From Chryseobacterium sp. FH2 (lineage in GTDB: Bacteria; Bacteroidota; Bacteroidia; Flavobacteriales; Weeksellaceae): a stretch of DNA of 54,303 bases. The stretch lies in NCBI RefSeq assembly GCF_001045455.1, contig NZ_LFNE01000016.1, positions 1 to 54,303 of the forward strand. Direction: 5' to 3'. The notes beneath the pieces were generated by a model. The model was given only the letters and a program-made list of their open reading frames with translations, was not told the DNA's origin and did no database searches. Numbering within the stretch: position 1 is the stretch's first letter; each line of letters begins with the position of its first letter. Below, in pieces: positions 1 through 9,034 of this stretch. A program made the position numbers and the translations under genes.

Positions 1-3000
1 AATCCCAAACCACTACAGCCGTTGTTGGTGTAAGGTTAGTAATCGTTAAGCCCGGTGGAGGCAATTCACAAGTTCTTTCTGTTGTAAATACTTTTGGATT
101 CGACCATGGATTAGGAGTAGTCTCTCCAACACACTGATTAGCTATCTGAACTTCATAGCTTGTATAAGGATCCAAGCCTGAAAGCGGATAAGTATTCGCC
201 GGTGGGTTGGGTAAATTAACTGTAGTCCATGTAGTAGTTCCTACGATTCTATATCTCATGATATATGTAGAATTAGGAACAAGAGGTGCCCAGGTAACCG
301 ACGCAGAATTTGTAGTAATATTACTGATTGTAATGCTTGGAGGCGTAGGATCACATCTTGTAGTGAATGATGTAATCGGTGAATATGTTCCAACATTTGA
401 ACCACAAACAGTAGCAATCTGTACATCATAAATGGTAGCAGGATCTAAACCATCAATTAACAATGGAATGTTTGCTAATTGCGTAGAAGCATATTTTACT
501 TCCCACGGTCCTGCAGGAGGCCCCTGTTTTCTATATCTTACCTGGTATGTTACGTTAGCTACAGCCGTCCAGTTTATAGTGGTTGAATTGTGTGTAGTTA
601 AAGTAAACGTAGGTGTATTTGGTACTACAGTAGAACACGGTCTTAATCTTACCGCATAGTCTTCTACCTCACCGTTATCAACAGGTGTTTGACACATTAC
701 AGGTGCGCTTGTACGTCTTGAGATTACTCTCATTGTAGTTGTCAATGGCCCGTTGTATGCTGTTGCAGGTACATCAAAATAAGCTGCTACCGGAGTAGTA
801 GTACTTGCCGCAGAAATAAGGATACGTTCTGAATCTTCAAAAGTACCGTTTCTGTTAAAATCTATCCATGCAGTTACTGCATCACTATATGTGCTTCCTG
901 TCCATCCTTTAGCAACCGAAATTTGGTTTCCTGTAGATCCAATGTCAAGGTTGATAAGTGTAGCAGGTGTATTATAACTAGTATAATTTGTCTGAAGTGT
1001 AGTATTACTCATTGGTAAGAAACCAACGTTTGCAGAAGTTACTGTAACATTAGCAATATAATCAGCTCCATTACCTGTCATATTACAATATGAAAGAGGT
1101 GGAGTTGTAAACACTGTTGAAGGAGAATAACTTCCTTGAGTACCACTACAAGTAGTAGCTATCTGTACTTCATAAGTCGTTTGCTCTGTAAGACCAGGAA
1201 TCGTAATACTGTTTCCAGGAGAAACTACAGTACCTGCGGTAGTCCACGCTCCTGTGCCTTGCACTCTATATCTGATAGTATAAGTAGCACCAATAGCCGG
1301 AGTCCAAGTAACCGTAGCGGTTGAAGCCGTAACTACTCCCATCGCGATATTAGCAGGAGGGTTAGTACTACATGGCAATAATGGCTCTCCTTTAAATTGA
1401 ATTCTAGGAATATCTGCATATCTGTTGCTCGCTGAAGGAGGACTCGCAGGATTAGGATTAGTACCATCAGCATAATAAAGAATACCTCTGTTACTTCCTG
1501 CTGTATAACTTCCCCATGTAGCTCCTGAAGAAGAATATCCTGGTGAGTTTTCATCAACTGCTACCACAATATTACTGTCACCATCCCAAATGAATGGGGT
1601 TGATAAAGGTATCTCCACCCAGGTTCCGGCAGTCATGTTCGGTAATGTCCCAGAATACACTTGTGTTAGGTTTGCTAAAGGTATCCAGTTTGTATTTGAT
1701 GCAAATGTAGTTTGAGTTGTATTACCCAAATATACCACCCATTGGTTATAATTAGCCTGAGGAGTCTGCGGAGTAGCAACATAAAATCTAACTGCTGTAA
1801 TATAGTTGTTAGCTCCTACTGCTGCAACAAGTTCAGCCTTCGTATAAATTTGCTGCGAATAATTATATCCGTAGTAAGAATATATAGGAAGATACCCTGA
1901 AGTACCTGTACCTGTACCAATTTGACCGGTAGTAAATGCGGGACCGGGTATCCAGATACTCTTATTAGTAGAAGAACATATAGATCGTACCCACCAGTAA
2001 TAAGTTGTATATGAAGCTAACCCTCCCGGAGTAGCTGTCGTTCCCGTAACCGCAGTTCCAACAGTTGCTGCAGTCGGAGCTGTGTTTGTTGTAGATAAAT
2101 AATATTCATATCCATTTCCCGGCGCAGGAGCAGCTGCAGTCCATGCTAATGAAGCTCCGTTTGAAGTCTGAGCACTAACAGTAAGTGCAGTAGGCACATT
2201 ACAGCTAGGAACAAATAAATTTACATTATCAACAGCAATTGGTGGCTGTGATCCACCGCTGCCATCATTTCTCCACTGGAATACCAAACGCATTGTAGTA
2301 CCAGCAAAACTGCTGATATTTAAGCTTGGATTCATATAATTTTGCCAAGCACTCTGCAAATTAATATAATCCGGGCCAACCTGAATTCTTCCAGAACCTG
2401 CGGTAATTAAAGTTCCTGCAGTAGGCGTATAAGAAACCGGAACCAACCAAACTTTTAAATAATCATAAGTACTCTCTCCCACTCCTTTCCAATCAAATGA
2501 AAAAGTAGCAGTAGTAGTTCCTGCAGGGATAGTAATATCTCTGTAAGCATGAACAGTACTTTCAGAACTAGAAAGCGTATAGGCATTGGTAGTACCATTA
2601 TCATTTGAAATATAAATAGCTCCTGCCGGATTTCCAGCAGCATTTCCATAAGCCCACTTATTAGTATAAGTACCGTTTGTGAACCCAAAATCATTGTTTG
2701 TTGTAAAATCCTGAGAATACGGAAGAGTAGCAGGAATCTGAGTTGTCGTGAAATTACCACCAGGTAACCAAACACTCTTATCTGTTGCACTACACACAGA
2801 ACGTACCCACCAGTAGTAGGTAGTACTCGTTGTTAAGCTTGGCAGAATCACAGAAGTTCCAGCAGCAGCAGTTCCAGTTGTAGCCGCTGTAGGCGCCGTA
2901 TTTGTTGTTGAAAGATAATATTCATATCCGTTTCCTGGCGCAACAGTAGGTGCTGTCCAGGCAATTGTAGCTGTATTGGCTCCAATTGCAGAAGTAACCG

Positions 3001-3622
3001 GCGCTGATGGCTGTACGCAAGTTGGAATTAGTAATGAAATATTATCCACCGCTGCAGGTGGCTGAGTCCCAAATGAATCATCATTTGTCCACTCATAAAC
3101 AAGACGCATTGTATTACCTGCAAAACTACCCACATTTAAAGAGTAGTTAGTGTAGGTTTGCCATGCTGAAATTTGATTGAAATATGCTCCAACCTGAATC
3201 CTTCCGCCCGCAGCAGTAATAGCAGTTCCGGCTGTAGGAGTATAAGTAGCGGGTACTAACCAGACTCTTAAATAGTCATAAGTACTTTCCCCATATGCTC
3301 TCCAATCGAATGAAAAAGTTGCAAGCGTAGACCCCGCCGGAATTATAAAATCTTTATAAGCGTGCGAAATAGACGGACTACCTGTGGTATACGCATTAGC
3401 TGTTCCGCTATTATTAGAAATGTAAATAGAACCACCCGGATTACCGACTGCGGTACCATAATTCCAGATATTGGTTTGACTTCCGTTAACAAAAGTAAAG
3501 TCATTGGCTGTTGAAAAGTCCTGACTATACGGTAATGCTACTGCCTGACCATACACATTGGGGACAAAACCAATGTCAATCAAGCACAGAAGAAGTACTA
3601 AAATAGTAGAGAGTTTCTTCAT
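1..3622 (-). CDS. Large secreted Fn3/jelly-roll surface protein, N-terminal part (runs off left edge)
   Basis: The frame is open from an ATG at 3622 to the window edge (about 1207 codons). It starts with a signal peptide (MKKLSTILVLLLC..., cleavage near residue 25). Order of domains: a jelly-roll or cleaved-adhesin-like domain (about 30-197, starting LPYSQDF), Fn3 (about 199-290), a second copy of both (about 301-568), a beta-rich domain (about 575-745), Fn3 (about 747-835), a GEVEDY domain whose name-giving motif is visible at residues 984-989, then Fn3 repeats up to the edge. Both tandem copies contain the stretch NGYEYYLSTTNTAPTAAT. The family pattern is that of large T9SS-exported adhesins or enzymes of Flavobacteriia; the expected C-terminal sorting domain would lie outside the window. 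The specific ligand or activity cannot be inferred. Confidence 0.9.
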   Translation of the reverse strand, partial: MKKLSTILVLLLCLIDIGFVPNVYGQAVALPYSQDFSTANDFTFVNGSQTNIWNYGTAVGNPGGSIYISNNSGTANAYTTGSPSISHAYKDFIIPAGSTLATFSFDWRAYGESTYDYLRVWLVPATYTPTAGTAITAAGGRIQVGAYFNQISAWQTYTNYSLNVGSFAGNTMRLVYEWTNDDSFGTQPPAAVDNISLLIPTCVQPSAPVTSAIGANTATIAWTAPTVAPGNGYEYYLSTTNTAPTAATTGTAAAGTSVILPSLTTSTTYYWWVRSVCSATDKSVWLPGGNFTTTQIPATLPYSQDFTTNNDFGFTNGTYTNKWAYGNAAGNPAGAIYISNDNGTTNAYTLSSSESTVHAYRDITIPAGTTTATFSFDWKGVGESTYDYLKVWLVPVSYTPTAGTLITAGSGRIQVGPDYINLQSAWQNYMNPSLNISSFAGTTMRLVFQWRNDGSGGSQPPIAVDNVNLFVPSCNVPTALTVSAQTSNGASLAWTAAAPAPGNGYEYYLSTTNTAPTAATVGTAVTGTTATPGGLASYTTYYWWVRSICSSTNKSIWIPGPAFTTGQIGTGTGTSGYLPIYSYYGYNYSQQIYTKAELVAAVGANNYITAVRFYVATPQTPQANYNQWVVYLGNTTQTTFASNTNWIPLANLTQVYSGTLPNMTAGTWVEIPLSTPFIWDGDSNIVVAVDENSPGYSSSGATWGSYTAGSNRGILYYADGTNPNPASPPSASNRYADIPRIQFKGEPLLPCSTNPPANIAMGVVTASTATVTWTPAIGATYTIRYRVQGTGAWTTAGTVVSPGNSITIPGLTEQTTYEVQIATTCSGTQGSYSPSTVFTTPPLSYCNMTGNGADYIANVTVTSANVGFLPMSNTTLQTNYTSYNTPATLINLDIGSTGNQISVAKGWTGSTYSDAVTAWIDFNRNGTFEDSERILISAASTTTPVAAYFDVPATAYNGPLTTTMRVISRRTSAPVMCQTPVDNGEVEDYAVRLRPCSTVVPNTPTFTLTTHNSTTINWTAVANVTYQVRYRKQGPPAGPWEVKYASTQLANIPLLIDGLDPATIYDVQIATVCGSNVGTYSPITSFTTRCDPTPPSITISNITTNSASVTWAPLVPNSTYIMRYRIVGTTTWTTVNLPNPPANTYPLSGLDPYTSYEVQIANQCVGETTPNPWSNPKVFTTERTCELPPPGLTITNLTPTTAVVVWD

Positions 3623-3954
3623 AAGTTGTTGTATTTATATTAATCCTACAAATCTAAATCGTTTTTCCGGCATTTTTAGTATATAATTCAATGTTTTTTA
3701 TAAAAATTTTATAATTTTTGATATATATTCTCTGCCGAAAGCATTAGTTTCCAGAACATTCAAGATAAGTGATATATACTGAATTAAAGCAATCGTTATC
3801 AAATTCCCATTAATTCATCAAATTGACTTTTAAAAGAATACCTATTTCACTAATTCACATTAAACTAAACAATTAAGAAAGAATAAAACAGTATGTGTTA
3901 AATGGCAGGAGTTGTAATTTTTAAAGAAATATGTTTGGAAAATTTCAAATAATA

Positions 3955-4015
3955 AAAAAAGAAACCTCCCATATAACTATGAGAGGTAAAAACACAAATG
4001 ATGAAAAAAAATTTT
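3955..4015 (-). ncRNA. Possible short RNA or attenuator between a consensus promoter and a terminator
   Basis: On the minus strand a near-perfect Bacteroidota promoter is seen: TTTTG at 4051-4047, 18 nt, then TATCTTTG at 4028-4021. About 35 nt further on is a hairpin (arms ACCTCTCATA and TATGGGAGGT, loop of four, about 3964-3987), followed by a T-run (TTTCTTTTTTT). The expected transcript is only about 60 nt. An ATG at 4018 opens a 13-codon frame (MKIFFHHLCFYLS), but it lies about where transcription should start, so translation is doubtful. The unit lies upstream of, and on the same strand as, the surface-protein gene at 3622, so it may instead be a leader with an attenuator. The exact start point is inferred. 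Confidence 0.45.
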
Positions 4016-4232
4016 CATTACAAAGATAACTAAATTTAATTAAACACAAAACCACATTAATTAAACTTATAATGTGTAATATTTCTATAAAAAAGACATT
4101 ATATAGAAAATATTTCAAAATTTAAGAATTTAAAAGACATAAGAGTTTACGTAAATTCTCTGTACTATAATTTAGAATAAGAAAGTCCCAAAAAGGAGGA
4201 GTAAATATGAAATGAATAAATTTATAACCGAA

Positions 4233-4262
4233 AATAAAAAAAATTCCTCAAAAACGAGGAAT
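4233..4262 (-). terminator. Intrinsic terminator of the 4289-4735 gene
   Basis: The arms ATTCCTC (4243-4249) and GAGGAAT (4256-4262) form a hairpin. On the minus strand they are followed by an eight-base T-run. It lies 27 nt past the stop codon at 4289. Confidence 0.75.
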
Positions 4263-4288
4263 CTCAAAGTTAGGTATGCGTGTAAAAA

Positions 4289-4735
4289 TTATTCTTCCCA
4301 AGCAATCGGAATATAAACCGTAACATATCCATCAGCATCTACTTCCAGATCAGAAACTGTGCCTACAACAGAGCCATAGCCCACCCAGCCGCCTTGTCCC
4401 TGCATGGCTGAAAATGTATATGTTCCCGCAGGAATCCCTTCATAATAAACGGGAAGAGACTGAAAACCACCTCCGTAATATGTATCAAAAGACTCTCCTG
4501 TCATATTGTTTGTAGCAATAAAGCTTCCAACATCATAATTTCCTGAAAGTATTTTCGTACCGTTTTTCGAAAGAAGACCAAATCTTATTTTATAAGTTTT
4601 GGTCTTAGATATTTCTTTTAAATCAGCGGATTTTTCGGATGCATGAGCAACATTCATTAAATTATCACTGGACGAAAACGCCGTAAACACGATTCCTCCT
4701 GCAAAAGCCAAAGTTGTAAGTATTAAATTTTTCAT
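4289..4735 (-). CDS. Small secreted protein of unknown function
   Basis: 148 residues from the ATG at 4735. An upstream in-frame ATG at 4801 would add 22 residues, but a TAAATTTG promoter box lies between the two starts (4761-4754) and the shorter form begins with a normal signal peptide (MKNLILTTLAFAGGIVFTAF). The mature part is polar and rich in Gly, Tyr and Thr, with several aromatic-glycine stretches (YYGGGFQSLP, GQGGWVGYG) that suggest a small beta-sandwich. There is no enzyme motif and no sorting domain, and no named family was recognised. It has its own promoter and terminator, so it is probably a single-gene unit exported to the periplasm or cell surface. Confidence 0.75.
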   Translation of the reverse strand: MKNLILTTLAFAGGIVFTAFSSSDNLMNVAHASEKSADLKEISKTKTYKIRFGLLSKNGTKILSGNYDVGSFIATNNMTGESFDTYYGGGFQSLPVYYEGIPAGTYTFSAMQGQGGWVGYGSVVGTVSDLEVDADGYVTVYIPIAWEE

Positions 4736-5094
4736 ATATATAATTTTGTATATCAAATTTAAGTGATTTATATTAATTAAATCAAAATTTTTAATTAACA
4801 CTATATTACATTTATTGAAATATCACAAATAAAAATTCTCTGGAAGATATTGGTTTTCATTCTGAAAATTTAAATCGATGACATACAAATTATTAAACAT
4901 TGAGTATCAATCAAAATTCGCAAAATAATTAATAATATTAAGTTCAGAACTTCTTTTAAAAACGCATTATTTTAATATTTATTAAGAATTTTTAACATTA
5001 CTTAACTTAATCTTGGCGTTATAATTGAGAAGAATAATATAATCATTGTCATTGTCATTTTTTTTGACTTTGATATTTTATTAAAATTTGAGTT
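4736..5094. other. Divergent promoter spacer
   Basis: This 359-base AT-rich region lies between the divergent genes 4289-4735 (minus) and 5095-5637 (plus). It contains their promoters and a short direct repeat (attgtcattgtcatt, about 5046-5060) just before the lipoprotein promoter. Nothing else was recognised. Confidence 0.6.
4754..4761 (-). promoter_or_regulatory. -7 box TAAATTTG for the 4289-4735 gene
   Basis: TAAATTTG on the minus strand ends 18 nt before the ATG at 4735, with a TTTTG about 21 nt upstream. It excludes the longer start at 4801. Confidence 0.6.
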
Positions 5095-5637
5095 ATGAAA
5101 AATATAGTGTTGGCAGGACTTGTGTCGGTTTTTATGTTGACAGCCTGCAAGAAAGATGAGCAAGTAGCAGAAAAATCACTGGATCAACAAAAAGTGGAAT
5201 TCCAAATGAGACAGCTTGAAATTGAGAAACAAAAATTAGCCATTGAAAAAGAAAAAATGGCTTATGAAACGCAAAAAAAAGCAGACAGTATGGCGGAAGC
5301 TAAAAAAATAAAAAGTGAAGCAGCTGCAAATTCAAAACCTCAAGTGATACGAGAAACACGAACAATATATAGAGACAGAGAAACAAATTCCGGCTCAAAC
5401 GGAAATTATGCAGATAACGGCAGTACCTCCACACAAGGTACAACCAAGAAAAAAGGCATGAGTAAAGCTGCCAAAGGTACTATTATCGGTACGGTAGGTG
5501 GTGCTGCCGCAGGTGCGATTATTGCCAAGAAAAACAGAGGTCTTGGTGCTGTAATCGGTGGTGTGGTAGGAGGTGCAACCGGTTATACAATTGGTAGAGC
5601 GGGAGATAGAAAAGATGGCAGAGTTCAGCCTAAATAA
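5095..5637 (+). CDS. Lipoprotein with coiled coil and C-terminal glycine-zipper segment
   Basis: 180 residues. The signal sequence ends in a lipobox (MLTAC, lipidated Cys18), so this is an envelope lipoprotein. Residues about 28-75 form a charged coiled coil rich in Glu, Lys and Gln (QMRQLEIEKQKLAIEKEKMA). A Ser/Asn/Thr-rich linker follows. The C-terminal third is a glycine-zipper-like membrane-active segment with repeated GxxxG and GGxxG steps (about residues 128-168), like the YMGG/Gly-zipper families. The start is supported by an AAAATTTG box only 4 nt upstream. A terminator follows directly. Exact role unknown; an envelope structural or stress protein is possible. Confidence 0.8.
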   Translation: MKNIVLAGLVSVFMLTACKKDEQVAEKSLDQQKVEFQMRQLEIEKQKLAIEKEKMAYETQKKADSMAEAKKIKSEAAANSKPQVIRETRTIYRDRETNSGSNGNYADNGSTSTQGTTKKKGMSKAAKGTIIGTVGGAAAGAIIAKKNRGLGAVIGGVVGGATGYTIGRAGDRKDGRVQPK

Positions 5638-5658
5638 TTAATTTTTACCATAACTATA

Positions 5659-5690
5659 AAAGATTGCTTATTTTTAGGCAATCTTTTTTT
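5659..5690 (+). terminator. Intrinsic terminator after the lipoprotein gene
   Basis: The arms AAAGATTGC (5659-5667) and GCAATCTTT are followed by a T-run that ends one base before the ATG of the next gene (5691). Confidence 0.8.
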
Positions 5691-7325
5691 ATGTTTTTAG
5701 TTTTGCTTTCCACGATTTTTATTGTTCCGATTTTAATGGGTTGGGGAAAAATTATGGATTTCTTCTTCGGACAACTTCTCACAGGAATTTCAGGAAAAAT
5801 CTTATCAGGAATTTTTATAATAAGTTTGTTTTGGACTGTTTTGTCTTTCTTTATACCCTTGAGTATATACATAGAAAGCATTACTATTTTACTTGGAATA
5901 TTCTTCTTTTTTAAAAATAAATTATATCTCAATTTCTATCAACTTCCAAAGGAAAAAGTTCTGTTACTAAGCTTAATTACCTTAATCATTTTATTCTGCA
6001 GTTCGTTTCATCCTTTTATATTAGATCATTTCGGATATTATATCCCAACCATAAAATGGCTCACGGAATACGGCTTGGTAAAAGGAATTTCAAATTTGGA
6101 TCTCACCTTGGGACAAATGTCGGTTTGGCATATATTTCAGGCAGGGTTTTCACATTTTGCTGATCCTTTTTTAAGAATCAATGCAATTTTACTAATCGTC
6201 TATTCGATATATATTATAGAAAAGAAAAGTTGGATGCAACTATGTTTTCTTCCTATTTTATTATTATTTTCACAATCTCCAAGTCCGGATCTGCCCGTAA
6301 TTATTTTCTCACTGATTATTTTAAATGAAATTTTAAATAGTAATAAAAACATAAAATTGCTTTTTGCATTTTCAGCTTTTGTATTCGTTATAAAACCTAC
6401 AATGATTTGGTTACCGATTTTAGCCTTCTTCTACTCTATTTTTATTATCAAATCAAATTTTAAAAATTTTATCCCGGGAATTTTAATTATCCTTTTGTTT
6501 TGCCTGAAAAATATTTGGACGTTTGGCTATCCAGTTTTTCCTGTTTCAATCGGAGATTTTGGTATAGGCTGGAAACCGAATCCTGAAATGTTGAAAATAT
6601 CATCACAATATGCTATTTTAAAGACATATGACATGCAATATTCTTATGAGAAAATCCAGAATTTTTCAGGGATAGGCTATATTAAAAACTGGGTTTTCTT
6701 AAGTGGCATCAAATCAACAATTAATATTCTTTTCATTGTAAGTTTATTCGTATTTATTGTTTTTGCTTTTATTAAAAAAAATAAAACAATTAGCTTAATT
6801 TGCATTTCAATACTTATCAAAAGTATTTTAATTATTTTATTTTCAGCTCAATACAGATTTTTCATCGATGTGTTTTTTGTGATATTCTTTGTCATATTTT
6901 TTAATTATTTTAATCGAAACAAATCACTCGTCATTTTCTCAGCATTAAGTATATTTTTCATCACATTTTTATCATTCCCTGATTTCGTTCAACAGTTGGT
7001 TCCAAGCTTCAGATTAGGAAATTTCATGACCAAATTTGATAAATCACAATTTTACAAACCTGCCGATTATGAGTATAAAAAATTTAATTCTTTCAAAATT
7101 GGAAATTTAAAATTCAATGTATCAAAAAATTATCCTTATAATTTTGACACTCAACTTCCGGCAATTTCAACAAGCTTTATTTTTGATGATGTAGACGCAA
7201 ATATTTTTCCGCAATTAATTGATGAGAATAATATGCAAAAAGGATTTATCTGGAAAAATTTAACAGAAAAAGAAAAAAAAGAAGCCGAAAATGTTATCAA
7301 TACCATCAAAAGCACTGATAAATAG
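5691..7325 (+). CDS. Polytopic inner-membrane protein (possibly LIC_10190 family)
   Basis: 544 residues from the ATG at 5691. An in-frame TTG at 5664 lies inside the preceding terminator stem, so the ATG is preferred. About ten or more hydrophobic segments are visible through residue 440 (for example FLVLLSTIFIVPILMGW, ILFIVSLFVFIVFAFI). A soluble C-terminal tail of about 100 residues follows, ending in a Lys/Glu-rich stretch. The layout resembles membrane proteins annotated as LIC_10190 family or as GT-C-like glycosyltransferases, but no catalytic signature was identified. The aroC promoter begins 38 nt after the stop. Function remains open. Confidence 0.75.
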   Translation: MFLVLLSTIFIVPILMGWGKIMDFFFGQLLTGISGKILSGIFIISLFWTVLSFFIPLSIYIESITILLGIFFFFKNKLYLNFYQLPKEKVLLLSLITLIILFCSSFHPFILDHFGYYIPTIKWLTEYGLVKGISNLDLTLGQMSVWHIFQAGFSHFADPFLRINAILLIVYSIYIIEKKSWMQLCFLPILLLFSQSPSPDLPVIIFSLIILNEILNSNKNIKLLFAFSAFVFVIKPTMIWLPILAFFYSIFIIKSNFKNFIPGILIILLFCLKNIWTFGYPVFPVSIGDFGIGWKPNPEMLKISSQYAILKTYDMQYSYEKIQNFSGIGYIKNWVFLSGIKSTINILFIVSLFVFIVFAFIKKNKTISLICISILIKSILIILFSAQYRFFIDVFFVIFFVIFFNYFNRNKSLVIFSALSIFFITFLSFPDFVQQLVPSFRLGNFMTKFDKSQFYKPADYEYKKFNSFKIGNLKFNVSKNYPYNFDTQLPAISTSFIFDDVDANIFPQLIDENNMQKGFIWKNLTEKEKKEAENVINTIKSTDK

Positions 7326-7363
7326 AACAAATCCTGAAACTTTATTATCTGAAGAAAAAACGG

Positions 7364-7371
7364 TAATTTTG
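7364..7371 (+). promoter_or_regulatory. -7 box TAATTTTG for aroC
   Basis: TAATTTTG ends 4 nt before the aroC ATG at 7376, which implies a leaderless or nearly leaderless transcript. Confidence 0.6.
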
Positions 7372-7375
7372 TATC

Positions 7376-8446
7376 ATGTTCAATAGTTTAGGTAATCTTC
7401 TCAGTCTTACAACATTTGGGGAAAGCCACGGAGTGGCTTATGGTGGAATCATTAATAATTTTCCGGCAGGTTTGACGGTTGATTTCGATAAAATTCAATA
7501 CGAATTGGATCGAAGAAAACCAGGGCAGTCAGCTATCGTGACACAAAGAAAAGAAAGTGACACGGTAAAATTCCTTTCAGGAATTTTTGACGGAAAAACT
7601 ACGGGAACCCCAATTGGATTTATCATCGAAAACGAAAATCAAAAATCAAAAGATTATGATCATATCGCGAATGCTTATCGCCCAAGTCATGCAGATTTTA
7701 CATATGATCAAAAATTTGGGATCAGAGATTATCGCGGTGGAGGTAAATCTTCTGCCAGAGAAACGATAAACTGGGTCGTTGCCGGCGCGCTTGCAAAGCA
7801 ACTTTTATCAAATATTGAAATCAATGCCTATGTATCCTCTGTAGGTGATATTTTCTGTGAAAAACCTTATCAGGCCTTAGACTTTTCACAAACTGAAAAC
7901 AATGAAGTTCGTTGTCCGGATGCAGAAACTGCCGAAAAAATGATTTCAAAAATTAAAGAAATCAAAAAAGAAGGAAACACCATTGGCGGAACAATCACCT
8001 GTGTGATAAAAAATGTTCCTGTAGGAATTGGTGAGCCTATTTTCTCAAAACTTCAGGCAGAACTGGCAAAAGCTATGTTAAATATCAATGCATGCAAAGG
8101 ATTTGAATACGGAAGCGGATTTTGCGGAGCGAAAATGACAGGAAAAGAACACAACGATCTCTTCAATGAAGATTTTACTACAAAATCTAATCTTTCAGGT
8201 GGAATTCAGGGTGGAATTTCCAACGGGATGGATATTTATTTCCGTGTTGCGTTCAAACCTGTTGCAACTATTATCCGGCCTCAGGACAGCATTGACAAAG
8301 ACGGAAATCCTGTAATCGTGGAAGGAAAAGGACGCCACGATCCTTGTGTAGTCCCAAGAGCGGTACCCGTTGTAGAGAGTTTAGCTGCTTTTGTATTGGC
8401 AGATCTATTTTTAATCAACAAAACAAGAAATATTCATAATTTTTAA
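7376..8446 (+). CDS. aroC: Chorismate synthase
   Basis: 356 residues, the normal length. The enzyme makes chorismate from 5-enolpyruvylshikimate 3-phosphate with reduced FMN, the last step of the shikimate pathway. Family signatures are visible: the N-terminal FGESHG motif (residues 15-20), RRKPGQS, the RPSHADFTY segment, the YRGGGKSSARET stretch, and C-terminal GRHDPCVVPRAVPVVE. The start is fixed by the promoter box 4 nt upstream. The thioredoxin-like gene at 8463 follows after 16 nt and may be cotranscribed, although no functional link is obvious. Confidence 0.97.
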   Translation: MFNSLGNLLSLTTFGESHGVAYGGIINNFPAGLTVDFDKIQYELDRRKPGQSAIVTQRKESDTVKFLSGIFDGKTTGTPIGFIIENENQKSKDYDHIANAYRPSHADFTYDQKFGIRDYRGGGKSSARETINWVVAGALAKQLLSNIEINAYVSSVGDIFCEKPYQALDFSQTENNEVRCPDAETAEKMISKIKEIKKEGNTIGGTITCVIKNVPVGIGEPIFSKLQAELAKAMLNINACKGFEYGSGFCGAKMTGKEHNDLFNEDFTTKSNLSGGIQGGISNGMDIYFRVAFKPVATIIRPQDSIDKDGNPVIVEGKGRHDPCVVPRAVPVVESLAAFVLADLFLINKTRNIHNF

Positions 8447-8462
8447 TAAAATACTTTTGGTA

Positions 8463-9026
8463 ATGAAAAATTACTGGGATAAAGGAATCTCTTTTGACGA
8501 ATACATTACAATCGCTGAAGAAAGATTAAAAAACCCTTCTAATCAACAAGAAACTGATTATAAACAATACTATGAATTGGGGCTTCAAAGAATGGAAAGA
8601 ACTTTAAAAAAGTACATTCCCGACGAAGAGCAACTGAAAGAATTGGATACTAAAAACTTCGACGGAAAAATTTTAATTATATCTGAAGCGTGGTGTGGTG
8701 ATGCAAGTGCTACCGTTCCCGCTTTGGTAAAATTTTTTGAAGGTAAAAATGAAGTTAGAATTTTCCTTAGAGACAGTGATAAAAGTTTAATCAGTCAATT
8801 TTTAACCAACGGGACAGAGTCTATCCCAAAAGTTATTATCCTTAATGAAGATTTTAATGTAAAAAATTCTTGGGGACCGCGCCCGAAATATGGGAAAGAA
8901 TTATTAATGAAATACAAAGCGGATCCTGAAAATTACACAAAACATCATTTTTACAATGATTTACAGCTATATTATGCCAAAAACCGAGGAAAAGATGCTG
9001 TTCAGGAAATTTTAGAATTATTATAA
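8463..9026 (+). CDS. Thioredoxin-family protein with a single active-site cysteine
   Basis: 187 residues from the ATG at 8463; an in-frame TTG six bases earlier is less likely. The thioredoxin fold is seen from about residue 68 (KILIISEAWCGDASATVPAL) through the cis-proline segment ESIPKVIILN. The usual CxxC is replaced by W77-CGDA, leaving one cysteine, as in the Thioredoxin_9-type family of Bacteroidota, so a classical dithiol reaction is unlikely. The N-terminal 60 residues are helical and charged. The TlpA-like gene follows 8 nt downstream, so the two are probably cotranscribed. No signal peptide, hence cytoplasmic. Confidence 0.85.
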   Translation: MKNYWDKGISFDEYITIAEERLKNPSNQQETDYKQYYELGLQRMERTLKKYIPDEEQLKELDTKNFDGKILIISEAWCGDASATVPALVKFFEGKNEVRIFLRDSDKSLISQFLTNGTESIPKVIILNEDFNVKNSWGPRPKYGKELLMKYKADPENYTKHHFYNDLQLYYAKNRGKDAVQEILELL

Positions 9027-9034
9027 TAAAATAC

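Larger units (their letters stand above)
3623..4288. other. Gene-poor AT-rich spacer of 666 bases
   Basis: No convincing protein gene is seen on either strand. The stretch holds the 5' region of the large surface-protein gene, a minus-strand promoter-terminator pair (about 3955-4051) that could make a very short RNA, and the terminator of the gene that follows at 4289. The rest is AT-rich with no recognisable family. Confidence 0.6.

Noticed and set aside
207..2790. Small ORFs on both strands within 207-2790
   Set aside because: They lie in other frames of the large minus-strand surface-protein gene (or are short fragments of it) and lack family features; the minus-strand long frame has clear Fn3 and GEVEDY motifs.
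2220..3560. Repeats as a CRISPR array
   Set aside because: The repeats are long, divergent domain copies in a coding frame, not short direct repeats with spacers.
3977..4018. 13-codon peptide MKIFFHHLCFYLS as an amino-acid leader peptide
   Set aside because: Its ATG lies 2 nt after the promoter's TTTG, so transcription probably starts downstream of the ATG; no biosynthetic gene follows. Kept only as part of the short RNA candidate.
4192..4212. AGGAGG followed by ATGAAATGA as a translated start
   Set aside because: The frame would hold only two codons; no gene follows on the plus strand.
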